From the NCBI RefSeq assembly GCF_049639735.1, contig NZ_JBEVVA010000003.1, positions 1,550,001 to 1,614,000 of the forward strand: 64,000 nt of DNA, written 5' to 3'. The notes beneath the pieces are model-generated. The model was not told the origin of the DNA. It ran no database searches and saw only the letters and a program-made list of their open reading frames with translations. This document shows, piece by piece, positions 53,001-60,292 of the stretch (the first letter of the stretch is position 1; every line of letters begins with the position of its first letter). The position numbers were made by a program, and so were the translations under genes. This stretch comes from Elusimicrobium simillimum (GTDB lineage Bacteria > Elusimicrobiota > Elusimicrobia > Elusimicrobiales > Elusimicrobiaceae).

Positions 53001-56000
53001 ACTTTTTCCCAGGTACCGGGTGTACCCGCCGCGATACCGCTGATAACTATTGATTCATTGTTACATGTCATTTTAGGAGCCTCCGCCCTTGGCGCAACAG
53101 ACGGCGCCGCTTGCTGCGGAACTTGTGCCTGAGTGTCGCCTTTTACCCACGTTGCAAACGCGGGGTTTAGAACATCGCCGCCGTTAACTTCAGTGCCTGA
53201 CCAGTTAAGGTCAATGCCGCTGGCAGTTAAGTTGGCAAGCAAATCGTTAAATTCACTGATACCGCCCTTTTTAGGGTGGTTAGAGGCAAGAACTTTGATG
53301 TCTTTTTTATCGTCCAATGTATTGGCGGCAAACGCGCTAAGCACACGTTTGGGGCCGCATTCAACAAACAGCCTTACGCCGGAATCATAGGTGCGTTTAA
53401 GCTGTTCAATCCATTCGACAGAGCTTACCAACTGCTCAACCAAAAGGTCTTTAATTTTAGCCGGGTCATTAGGAAAGAAGTCCGCCGTTACGTTAGACGT
53501 AATAGGCAGCTTAGGCGCATTTACCGTTAAGGTGTTAAGGAAAGCGCGGTAAGGGGCCTCGGCCGGTTTAATAATTTGTGAATGGAAAGCGTGTGACACA
53601 GGTACTTTAACAGCCTGTATGCCCATGTCTGTAAACATTTTTAAGGCGGCTTCGGCTGATTTTGTTTCGCCGGCTATTACTGTTTGCGTAGGGCAGTTTT
53701 TGTTAGCTATGGCAATGTAGCCGCTGATCTTTTTAAGCTCAGGTTCCACACGTTCTACGGGGGCGGAGACGGATATCATCATACCCGGGTCTTCCACTGT
53801 AATATTAGCCATAGATTTGGCGCGGTTTGTTACAGATTTTAAACCGTTTTCAAAATCAAAAATACCTGCGGCGACAGCGGCGGCGTACTCGCCAAGGCTG
53901 TGGCCCATAACAACCTCGGGCTTAATACCGTAAGAAGAAAGTAGGCGCATCATAGCGACGTCGGCCGTCATAACTGCCGGCTGTGTCATTTGTGTTTGCT
54001 TAATGGCGTCTTCACGTTTGGCAAGCTCTTCTTTAGACTCACCCTCTTTTGACCAAATTACTTCTGTAAGAGTGGTGTCTATAAGGTCTTTTAAAATTCT
54101 GTCGGCTTCGTCAAAGGTGTCTTTAACTACTTTATATTTGCTGGCAAGGTCTTTCATCATGTCCACGTACTGCGAGCCCTGGCCCGGGAACATAAACGCT
54201 ACTTTGGGCGTATGTTTAGAAGGTTTAAACGGGTAAATACCTTTCATTTTAAGGTGTAAAGAATCCTGCGTCCACACGTCCATGGTGGCGGATACTTTAA
54301 TAAAAAATTCTACCTTTTCTTTAAGTTTGGCTATTGATTCAACATTGATAACAACAGCAAACTGCTTGTGCGGGGCAATGTGATTTTTGTAGGCGTTCTT
54401 AGCTATAAACAAAGGGTCCGCCGAGGAGGCGACCACGGCGCGCTGAAGTTCGTTAATTAATTCCTGCTTGGAATCCGCCGAGAAGGTTAACATATCCCCC
54501 TGCAGTTTTTCCGGGTCAACAAGTAAAGCATACTTACTACTGTCCATTACATTCTCCTTGCCTTGCGCGGCCGCCTGCTGGCTGCATGCGCAAGTTTGTG
54601 TTGTGTTATTTGATTCTAAAGCTGTACCGTATTTTTTTTGCGTTAAAGCCGGGTGCATTTCCTCTAAAGCTACGTGGAAGTTGGTACCGCCAAAGCCGAA
54701 GGATGAAACGTTGGCCCTTCTTATTTTATCACCACCCCAAGCTTCTGGTTTAGTAATAACCCTAAAAGGGCAGGTAGACCAGTCAACCGTAGGGTTGGGT
54801 TTAACAAAGTTAATTGAAGGCGGCAGTACCTTATTATATATAGCAAGCGACGCCTTGATAAGTGACGCCACGCCGGCCGCCGCTTTTGCGTGGCCGATTT
54901 GTGATTTGATTGAACCTAAACCTATTGTGCCCGGTTTGGCGTGAGGGGCAAAAGTTTCGTTAAGTGAAGCCACTTCAACAGCGTCACCAACTTTGGTGCT
55001 GGTACCGTGCGCTTCTAAAAGGCCGACGTCGCCGGGGGTATATTCAAGCTGTTCAAATGTTTTTTCTACCGCAAGCTTTTGGCCTTTGGGGTTGGGTGCT
55101 GTTATGCCCTTGCCTTTGCCGTCGCTGCTGGCGCCAATGGCGCGGACTACGGAGTAAATTTTGTCGCCGTCTTTAACAGCGTCGCTAAGGCGCTTAAGTA
55201 TAACTATGCCGGCGCCCTCTGCCATTACAAAGCCATCCGCGTCCGCGTCAAACGGGCGGGAGCCTGTGGCTGACAAAGCGCCTATTTTGGAAAATTTGAT
55301 AAATGCGGACGGGCTCATCATCTGGTCAATACCGCCGCAAACTACCATGTCGTAGTTGCCAAGCCTAAGGCCGTTAACGGCCTGGTCCACCGCCGCCAGT
55401 GATGTGGCGCAGGCGGCGTCAACCGTAAAGTTGGTGCCGTTTAAATTGAAAACGTTGGCAACACGGCCGGCGATAACGTTGGAAAGTTCGCCAGGCATAG
55501 TGTCCTCGGTAATAGGTAAGAAGGTTTCGTTAACGCCTGCTTGTATTTCATTAATAAGAGCCTCTGCTGAAGCGGGGTCTAATGAGGCGAATGTTTTGGT
55601 TTTTTTTATGATTTCATTAAAAAGCGGGGCGTTGGCGCGGGTGTTGGACATTTCGCCCTTCATGCCGCCCATGGCGTTGCCTATGATAACGGCAGTGCGG
55701 GTGCGGTCAAATTCTTTTTTGTCATAGCCGGAGTCTGCGAGAGCCATGGCGGTTGTTTCCACCGCTAAACACTGGACCATGTCCATCTGTTTAGCCACTT
55801 GGGGCGGTATGCGGTATTTTATAGAATTAAACTGAAACCCGCGGATAAAGCCGCCTATTTTGGAATAAGTTTTGTCCGGGGCGCTGTGGTCAGGGCTGTA
55901 GAAAAGTTCAGGGTCCCAGTGAGTGTCTTTAGACACTTCCGTAATACAATTTTTACCATCTAAAATATTCTGCCAATAAATATCTTTATTTAAAGCTTCA

Positions 56001-56056
56001 GGCATTACTACGCCTATACCTATAATAGCTATAGGTTCTAGATTCTTATTCGCCAT
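47087..56056 (-). CDS. Giant iterative PUFA-synthase-like polyketide/fatty acid synthase (KS-AT-KS-ACPx4-KR-DH)
   Basis: 2989 residues in one uninterrupted frame. Domains: ketosynthase 1 (1-465; Cys216 in DAACATSL, His350, His389), acyltransferase (615-910; GHSLGEY Ser720, His825), a second ketosynthase (1000-1510; Cys1253 in GACASTA, His1401, His1441), four carrier domains (Thr1649, 1781, 1907, 2049), ketoreductase (2385-2665; GCGRGIG, Tyr2583, Asn2587) and hotdog dehydratase (2730-2989; His2743). No enoyl reductase or thioesterase. Order resembles PfaA plus a ketosynthase, the PUFA-synthase class, but on one chain. The carrier domains have GIDTVKQ, Thr instead of Ser. Joined by Ala/Pro linkers. 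SD GGAG before the ATG. The product is unknown; a long-chain or hydroxylated lipid is plausible. Confidence 0.9.
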   Translation of the reverse strand: MANKNLEPIAIIGIGVVMPEALNKDIYWQNILDGKNCITEVSKDTHWDPELFYSPDHSAPDKTYSKIGGFIRGFQFNSIKYRIPPQVAKQMDMVQCLAVETTAMALADSGYDKKEFDRTRTAVIIGNAMGGMKGEMSNTRANAPLFNEIIKKTKTFASLDPASAEALINEIQAGVNETFLPITEDTMPGELSNVIAGRVANVFNLNGTNFTVDAACATSLAAVDQAVNGLRLGNYDMVVCGGIDQMMSPSAFIKFSKIGALSATGSRPFDADADGFVMAEGAGIVILKRLSDAVKDGDKIYSVVRAIGASSDGKGKGITAPNPKGQKLAVEKTFEQLEYTPGDVGLLEAHGTSTKVGDAVEVASLNETFAPHAKPGTIGLGSIKSQIGHAKAAAGVASLIKASLAIYNKVLPPSINFVKPNPTVDWSTCPFRVITKPEAWGGDKIRRANVSSFGFGGTNFHVALEEMHPALTQKKYGTALESNNTTQTCACSQQAAAQGKENVMDSSKYALLVDPEKLQGDMLTFSADSKQELINELQRAVVASSADPLFIAKNAYKNHIAPHKQFAVVINVESIAKLKEKVEFFIKVSATMDVWTQDSLHLKMKGIYPFKPSKHTPKVAFMFPGQGSQYVDMMKDLASKYKVVKDTFDEADRILKDLIDTTLTEVIWSKEGESKEELAKREDAIKQTQMTQPAVMTADVAMMRLLSSYGIKPEVVMGHSLGEYAAAVAAGIFDFENGLKSVTNRAKSMANITVEDPGMMISVSAPVERVEPELKKISGYIAIANKNCPTQTVIAGETKSAEAALKMFTDMGIQAVKVPVSHAFHSQIIKPAEAPYRAFLNTLTVNAPKLPITSNVTADFFPNDPAKIKDLLVEQLVSSVEWIEQLKRTYDSGVRLFVECGPKRVLSAFAANTLDDKKDIKVLASNHPKKGGISEFNDLLANLTASGIDLNWSGTEVNGGDVLNPAFATWVKGDTQAQVPQQAAPSVAPRAEAPKMTCNNESIVISGIAAGTPGTWEKVFREGALDDILQGRNLIENIPADMQQKQIDKNVEYVVKSPDGNHRVEKLNSISQAIKLSARAGSFDLEKEFGLPAKWVSSMDQSFKLAIGAGMLALKDAGIPLTLYYKPTSTGGYLPDRWGLPAEMIDTTGVIFTSAFPNFNGIVTEVVRNLTSSLAAKSKDEIYSFYEHLISKISDAALKREISEWFASNYAQYGDKREVFAQDFLLKSIPIAHSHFAQWIRAKGPATALSGACASTAQAVGVASDWIKLGRAKRVIIISADDITNEKVQEWLITGFLASGAASTEADVTKAAVPFDKRRNGMIVGMGAASLVVEAESEVLARGMKPLVKVLETDIRNSGFHPTRIDVAHVADIMDQMVGRAERDYGINRSDIAKNLVFISHETYTPARGGSASAEVHALKQTFGADVEKVIVSNTKGFTGHAMGAGIEDVIAVRCLNTGIIPPIANYKEADPELAGITLSKGGKYDFKYSLRLGAGFGSQVGMTLMEKVWTDGEPRIVDAAKHTEWLKQISGQANPALEVVQNTLRVKDNFTPGQKPALVMEGSQAFVDKVAKPAVKAVPAAAPAPAAKPAVVAPAPVVAAPAAAAPSKSFDKSAVTKEIVDLISDKTGYPQDMLELDLDMEADLGIDTVKQAELFAAIREKYGIAQAEGTGIQLKDYPTINHVIGYVMDGGNAGSLAACPTPTAQPEPKLDLPDLPKPEVTETSSEPAAPGLAHAVAHKANLDKTAVTKEIVDLIAEKTGYPQDMLELDLDMEADLGIDTVKQAELFAAIREKYNIAQVEGAGIQLKDYPTINHVIGYVMEGAVDGGSASIPASSTVHTAAPAPVAVAPVAAPAPVQASAPATSSSSLNEDAVAKEIVDLIAEKTGYPQDMLELDLDMEADLGIDTVKQAELFAAIREKYGIAQQEGTGIQLKDYPSIRHVIGFVMDGGSAGSLAACPTPAPQPEVKLDLPDLPTPEVTGTSSEPAAPGLAEAIAPAPVQTAAPATSSNLDESAVAKEIVDLIAEKTGYPQDMLELDLDMEADLGIDTVKQAELFAAIREKYGIAQVEGAGIQLKDYPSIRHVIGFVMNGSQQIATAAAPQAQQEAAAPVQAAAPAPVQTAPVAPAPAADKPYEGEKCHERKLRYVPTLVDAPLTEEADRKLSLDRPVLIFADNSQLIKAYQEWFKKRGIPTHVFTTLKARSKNTTIVNWESVEETEAVLRQYQAENPGTQGIVYLLGATVKKFDKKNNPHADLVKHVMPLFIALKVFAGDLADRTAADTFFAVNTKVDAAFTYATKELVNPIVGGLYGAVQCFRKDMFEVANGCISKLLDFEAEAAPEEMAEKTMYELLRGDMRFMISYKDGRRSTVLSLPTRLNMKQKNFDLAGKTIAFTGCGRGIGSLLSQKIAAQYKSKLIVLDIIEITEKTPVWASMNETELAALKNQIWADLKSNPNVKATPVMLDREFGKVKDSISLYKNLEKLRSLGSEVEYYHCDVMNGTMMKDVVTKIKAKSGRVDGLIHFAGLERSKLVTDKTVEEFFRIFDVKATSGGALLALGLVKDSGFYAFASSIAGKYGNLGQSDYGCANEYLAKLALTLQNQGTRAISIAMSAFSNIGMGIRPGVETFLKSNGVEFVDPQDGMQLFLDEIVYGRVSEIALTDVLGKLDWDRQVKTDWEEIIDGDDTSAGNGGGSSSSSAQTEADPEPQDLKENHFLGDIKSNVTGQSIEAEKNFTLETDYYLADHAIEGTPYVPGVMGIETFMEAATLVTGQKPKGLQDVHFYLPIKLLRNRPQAVTVKGTVVNGQCEMEIESDFINSKGVKMGDTRRHFTARTLANPQSNWAAVKDSIKLSNKFIATNEDIYKRYFHGPSFQVLEGVLSITDNTVLARYKRPAEKLFTDGPKKLIAYPLLIEAAFQACGYRDLSVDNRMNLPDSIGQCIVHGKGESPESLYLYGVYKGLSIEGKSIYDAYVFDEDMNLWIELSDYYGIGQ
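49790..51220 (-). repeat. Four tandem carrier-domain repeats in the synthase
   Basis: Codons for residues 1611-1695, 1743-1823, 1870-1950 and 2012-2090 are almost identical in DNA over stretches such as the GACCTTGG and ACCGTG blocks. Repeat units differ mainly in the Ala/Pro linkers, so they probably arose by recent duplication and homogenise by recombination. Confidence 0.85.
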
Positions 56057-56089
56057 TTAATAACTCCGGTTTTTAAAATAACTGATAAG

Positions 56090-56112
56090 GGTGATCACAA
56101 ACACCCTGGAAT
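56090..56112 (-). promoter_or_regulatory. Inverted repeat before the synthase gene
   Basis: AGGGTG and CACCCT face each other in AGGGTGTTTGTGATCACCCT, about 35-55 bases upstream of the ATG. It could be an operator or an RNA hairpin. TATATA-rich sequence further upstream may hold the -10. Confidence 0.35.
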
Positions 56113-56204
56113 ATTGCTTATATATATATTATTAAATTTGGAGACAGTTGAAAACTGATTCAGATTATTAGATATTGACTTAAATGGCGGTTTTTGGTAG
56201 GGTT

Positions 56205-56236
56205 GGGGCGCAAAACCGTGTGTTGTTTTGCGCCCC
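56205..56236. terminator. Perfect 12-bp hairpin after the TPR gene start region
   Basis: GGGGCGCAAAAC (56205-56216) and GTTTTGCGCCCC (56225-56236). It lies downstream of the TPR gene stop at 56267 and upstream of the synthase promoter. No long T run. Confidence 0.6.
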
Positions 56237-56266
56237 GCTGCTAATTTATTTTGTTAAAACGAAAGG

Positions 56267-57238
56267 CTATTTTGCCAATGTCGCCTGGTATTCTTTATCT
56301 TTCTTTAAATCGGCCTCGGCGCCTTTGCTGTCGCCAAGGGCTTTTTTAATTTCCGCCCTGGTTTTGTAGTCTATGAGAAAGTAGGCGTCTTCTAAGCCGC
56401 AGATATAGAAAGGAAATTTAAGAGCTTCCGGACGCGTCTTTTTATAATCTTCTAAACCTTTAATAGCTTTGTTTGAAGCGGCCAAAGCTTCTTTATATTT
56501 CTTTTGGCCTAATAACGCCTTTGCCTCACGTGTGTAAATGGCCAACTCCATGGGGCTGCCGGGTTTTGTTTTGCCTTCTTTTACAGCGGCGTCCAGAACT
56601 TTTTTGTTTTCAGCTAAGGCTTTAAGCGCCTCATCATATTTGCCCTGCCTGGTTTTTATTATGGCAAGCATATGTAAAACATAGTGGCTTTCCTTATTGT
56701 CTTTAACATATTGCTCACGCCATTTAAGCGCCTCGTCGTACTCGCCCGCGCCGCAGTATAAGTCAGCAATGGCAAGCGTTTGGGGATTAGTGTCAACACC
56801 GCCGCCTATTTTTATAATAGCGTTTATGTCTTTTAAGGCGGACTCTTTGTCGCCAATATCATTATATGCCGCCGCGCGGTTAAAATACATATCCACATAA
56901 CCGGGTATTTCCATAGATATTTTTGACGGGGGTATGGTGTTTAATTTTTTTATTACAGGGGTAAAAATATCTATACGTTGCTGCGCCGTGCTGGGTAAAT
57001 ACATACTACGCGCTTTAAACAGAGCGTCTAAATAAATAGTATCCAGCCTGTTAGGGTAAAGCGCTTTTGCTTTGGCAAAATACTCTGCGGCGGCTTCTTT
57101 TCTGGCGGGTTCAACCGCGTACAGTCTGCTGGCTGCTTTTCTTATATACCTTTTGTATTGAACGTTCTTATAGGCCTGCCAGCCGGCAAGCGCCAGTAAC
57201 AGTACCACACATATAATGACAATTGACCTTTTAGACAT
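56267..57238 (-). CDS. Membrane-anchored TPR protein
   Basis: 323 residues: one N-terminal membrane anchor (residues 5-20, IVIICVVLLLALAGW) and TPR motifs (about 115-280: YFNRAAAYNDIGDKESALKDI, IADLYCGAGEYDEALKW, IKTRQGKYDEALKALAE, GQKKYKEALAASNKAI). AAGGAGAG precedes the ATG. A scaffold in the envelope is likely; partner unknown. Confidence 0.82.
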   Translation of the reverse strand: MSKRSIVIICVVLLLALAGWQAYKNVQYKRYIRKAASRLYAVEPARKEAAAEYFAKAKALYPNRLDTIYLDALFKARSMYLPSTAQQRIDIFTPVIKKLNTIPPSKISMEIPGYVDMYFNRAAAYNDIGDKESALKDINAIIKIGGGVDTNPQTLAIADLYCGAGEYDEALKWREQYVKDNKESHYVLHMLAIIKTRQGKYDEALKALAENKKVLDAAVKEGKTKPGSPMELAIYTREAKALLGQKKYKEALAASNKAIKGLEDYKKTRPEALKFPFYICGLEDAYFLIDYKTRAEIKKALGDSKGAEADLKKDKEYQATLAK

Positions 57239-57323
57239 AATGCTCTCCTTAATAATATTGACCGTTAAACTTAGATTTTAGCCTTAAACATACGGGACTG
57301 TCAACCTTTTTGTTTTATTGTGA

Positions 57324-57329
57324 TATAAT
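57324..57329 (+). promoter_or_regulatory. -10 hexamer placed for a leaderless mRNA
   Basis: TATAAT, AGTCTAT, then ATG 57337. Seven bases to the start codon and no Shine-Dalgarno. Confidence 0.45.
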
Positions 57330-57336
57330 AGTCTAT

Positions 57337-57807
57337 ATGTCACCAGATATTCAAACAAGTATTAGCAGTTTACTTGACCAAACAAACGTAGTATTAGTAA
57401 AAGAACAGAATGTTCAAAAGGGAGAGCTGATAAAACAGCTTGTCTCTATAGCCTGCAAGGGCCTTAACGAAATGGACACGGCAGAGATACTGGACCGTGT
57501 GCTCAAACGCGAAGAAGGTATACCCACAACCTTAGACACAGGCTTAAGCATACCGCACTCAAGGGTGGATGAGATTACCACTTTCCGCGCTGCGCTGGCA
57601 GTAGTGCCCGCGGGCATTAAAGACCCCGCCGCCGGCAACGCCGTTATAAAAGTGATGTTCCTGTTTCTTTCCCCCTCCAACCCGGAATTTTTTCAGAAAC
57701 ACTTACAAATATTAGCCGAACTGTCTGAGAGATTTAAAGACAGTTTTGTGTCCGCCCTTACAAACGCGGGCAGTATAGAAGAAGTGCTTAAAATTATAAA
57801 CGAATAA
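57337..57807 (+). CDS. PTS EIIA-like regulatory protein (fructose/nitrogen type)
   Basis: 156 residues from ATG 57337. It has the EIIA(Fru/Ntr) fold with LDTGLSIPHSRVDEIT carrying the phosphorylatable His, and LFLSPSNPEFFQKHLQILAELSERF at the end. Stand-alone copies usually regulate transporters or metabolism by phosphorylation. The stop TAA overlaps the ATG of the transporter gene, so control of that transporter is likely. Confidence 0.85.
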   Translation: MSPDIQTSISSLLDQTNVVLVKEQNVQKGELIKQLVSIACKGLNEMDTAEILDRVLKREEGIPTTLDTGLSIPHSRVDEITTFRAALAVVPAGIKDPAAGNAVIKVMFLFLSPSNPEFFQKHLQILAELSERFKDSFVSALTNAGSIEEVLKIINE

Positions 57808-59840
57808 TGACCAGCGACCAACCCCCAAGTACCAAAAGCCCTATGGGCGTTAAAAAGGTAATGGTTATAACCACTGCCGTTCTCACATTTATACCCTTTT
57901 GGAAAGCGGCTGCCGTAGTGCTGTGCGACTTTGGCTCCAGCGCGTTTTACGCCGGCGGCATAGCTATGCGCGCGTTTGGCCCGGCGTTCCCGTGGTATAT
58001 TTTATTTGTAATGTTGTTCGCGGGTATTTTGCTGACTGTATACATAGAGTCCTGCTCACTATTTGTGCGCGGCGGTATATATAAGGTGGTAAAAGAGGGC
58101 CTGGGCAACCGTATGGCCAAGATAGCGGCGTCCGCCATAGTGTTTGACTTTGTGCTTACGGGGCCTATAAGTTCCGTGGCGGCGGGACATTATTTATCCG
58201 GTTTTATAAATTCTACCATGGCGCACTTTGGCGTGAATATCAGCGTGCCGGACAATCTGTTCTCAGTAATGTTTGCCATAATTGTTACGCTCTATTTTTG
58301 GCGCCAAAACATAAAAGGCATATCGGAAAGTACTGATAAAAGCGTTAAAATTATAACAGCCTCTTTAATAGTAGCCGCCATACTTGCGGTGTGGGGCATA
58401 ATAACAATTTTTATAAAAGGCGCCACACTCCCCCCCATAAAACCGCAGCTTACAGACTACGCCCTTGGCTGGGCCAAAAATATAGACTGGGCCCGCTCCA
58501 TAGGTATAATAGGCGTGATGATGGCAATAGGGCACAGCGTTTTGGCGTTAAGCGGGTTGGAAACTTTGGCACAGGTTTACAGGGAAATTGAATACCCAAA
58601 AATACAAAATCTTAAAAAAGCCGCTTTGCTGGTATTTGTGTTCGCTTTGCTTTTTACGGGCGGGCTGACATTCTTATCTTCCGTCATAATCCCGGCGGAA
58701 CTTATTGCCACTAAATATAATTCTAACCTGCTGGCAGGTTTGGCCATGGAACTTAGCGGCCCGGAAATACTGCGCCTGATACTGCAGGGCGCGCTGGTTA
58801 TAGCCGGCACCGTCATGCTTGCGGGGGCGGTTAACACCGCGCTTATAGGCTCTAACTCCGTACTTAACAGAATAGCGGAAGACGGTATTTTAACAGACTG
58901 GTTTAGAAAAATACATAAAAAATACGGCACCACCTACCACTTAATAAATATAGTGGTAATACTGCAGCTTATTATAATAGTAGCGTCGCGCGGTAACGTA
59001 TATATACTGGGCGAGGCGTACGCCTTTGGCGTACTGTGGAGCGCCGTGCTGGAAACATTATCCATAATAATGCTGCGCTTTAAAGCTCCCGGCACAAGAA
59101 AATTTATGGTGCCGCTCAATATTAAATTTAGAAATTACAATCTGCCCATTGGCGCCATATTAATATTTTTAATGTTATTTTCTATAGCCTCTATAAACTT
59201 AATTACAAAGCGTACCGCCACTGTGGCGGGCTTAAGTTTTACGGCGCTGCTGTTTACGGTGTTTTATATATCAGAACGGCTTAACGCTAAAAAAGCCAAC
59301 ATTATGTTTGAAGAAGGGCACAGAGAAGAACTTAACACATCCACAGTAGCTACTTTAAGCGACGCGCTGGAAGACCTGGAGCATGACAACCGTGTGGTAA
59401 TAGGTGTGAAAGACCCGGATAACTTGTACCACCTTGAAGATTTTTTAAAAGAACTTACCAGCGACGACACAGACATTATAGTGCTGTACGCAAAACCGTC
59501 CAAGGGTACTATGTTTGGCAAAAATTCCCTTAAGTCCGCCTGTATAGTAGACGTTAAAGAAATATTTTCTAACGTAATTTTAGTGGCCGAAAAATACGGA
59601 CATACCATAATACCGATACTGGTGGAATCTAATGACCCGTACTACGCGCTCAGCCAAGTTGCACACGTGGCGGACGCAAGCAGGGTTATAATGGGAGTGT
59701 CAGGCTCGCACGGCGCTAACGACCAAATGGAACGCATGGTAATGGCCTGGGGCGCGGTAAAAGACCACCCGCTTACACACCCCGTAACGGTGCAAATAGT
59801 ATGGGAAGGAAGAGAAGTAAATTATAAATTTAACAGGTAA
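57807..59840 (+). CDS. APC-superfamily amino acid/amine transporter with C-terminal nucleotide-binding-like domain
   Basis: 677 residues. About 12-14 membrane spans in residues 10-500 of the amino acid-polyamine-organocation fold, with RGGIYKVVKEGLG near the start. The C-terminal ~170 residues (HREELNTSTVATLSDALEDLEHDNRVV onward) form a universal-stress-like cytoplasmic domain (HVADASRVIMGVSGSHGANDQMERM). Start ATGA overlaps the EIIA gene. Substrate not predictable from sequence alone. Confidence 0.88.
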   Translation: MTSDQPPSTKSPMGVKKVMVITTAVLTFIPFWKAAAVVLCDFGSSAFYAGGIAMRAFGPAFPWYILFVMLFAGILLTVYIESCSLFVRGGIYKVVKEGLGNRMAKIAASAIVFDFVLTGPISSVAAGHYLSGFINSTMAHFGVNISVPDNLFSVMFAIIVTLYFWRQNIKGISESTDKSVKIITASLIVAAILAVWGIITIFIKGATLPPIKPQLTDYALGWAKNIDWARSIGIIGVMMAIGHSVLALSGLETLAQVYREIEYPKIQNLKKAALLVFVFALLFTGGLTFLSSVIIPAELIATKYNSNLLAGLAMELSGPEILRLILQGALVIAGTVMLAGAVNTALIGSNSVLNRIAEDGILTDWFRKIHKKYGTTYHLINIVVILQLIIIVASRGNVYILGEAYAFGVLWSAVLETLSIIMLRFKAPGTRKFMVPLNIKFRNYNLPIGAILIFLMLFSIASINLITKRTATVAGLSFTALLFTVFYISERLNAKKANIMFEEGHREELNTSTVATLSDALEDLEHDNRVVIGVKDPDNLYHLEDFLKELTSDDTDIIVLYAKPSKGTMFGKNSLKSACIVDVKEIFSNVILVAEKYGHTIIPILVESNDPYYALSQVAHVADASRVIMGVSGSHGANDQMERMVMAWGAVKDHPLTHPVTVQIVWEGREVNYKFNR

Positions 59841-59854
59841 AAAAGTTGCCGAGT

Positions 59855-59976
59855 AAGGTCATGTTGAGGAGGCGCGGCAACGCGCCGAAGTGGACATCTA
59901 CCACTTTTTAAACTTCTATTGTTTTTATAAGGTAGATCCTCACATTTTTGCGTTGACGCAAAAATTCAGGATGACT
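59855..59976. repeat. Inverted-repeat element, family D
   Basis: Ends AAGGTCATGTTGA and TCAGGATGACTT are imperfect inverses. Inside are GGCGCG-GCAA-CGCGCC, CATCTACC facing GGTAGATC, and TTTTTGCG-TTGA-CGCAAAAA. Palindromes of this GTCATGxTGA type are widespread extragenic elements. No coding potential; 59841-60057 otherwise holds only the terminator. Confidence 0.7.
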
Positions 59977-60003
59977 TAATTTATACATATATATATCTAA
60001 AAT

Positions 60004-60029
60004 ACCCCCCCACTTTTTGGTGGGGGGGT
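60004..60029. terminator. Bidirectional terminator, 10-bp G/C-run hairpin
   Basis: ACCCCCCCAC and GTGGGGGGGT around a TTTTTG loop, between the plus-strand transporter gene and minus-strand genes. Confidence 0.8.
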
Positions 60030-60057
60030 TATTTAAAACTGGATAGAGAGAAGCATT

Positions 60058-60267
60058 TTATTTTTTATTTCCACCAGACTTCTCTTTTCTTCTCATATCA
60101 AATCCAAGAAAAAGAGAACATCCTGACATAATAAAACCCAACACAAATCCTAAAACAGGACTTGAAGAAGAGTTGACTTCAGGCGCAATCACATAAAGTA
60201 TAATACGTCCTACTGTGACAAAGGCTATTAAAATAGCTAAAACAATAAATAAAGTACTTCTTTTCAT
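60058..60267 (-). CDS. Small membrane protein
   Basis: 69 residues with two membrane spans (about 6-27 and 38-56) and a basic tail (MRRKEKSGGNKK). GAGGGA ribosome site before the ATG supports that it is real. No family recognised. Last gene of the queF-ATPase group. Confidence 0.65.
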   Translation of the reverse strand: MKRSTLFIVLAILIAFVTVGRIILYVIAPEVNSSSSPVLGFVLGFIMSGCSLFLGFDMRRKEKSGGNKK

Positions 60268-60292
60268 AATTCCCTCTCATATTGCTTTTTAT

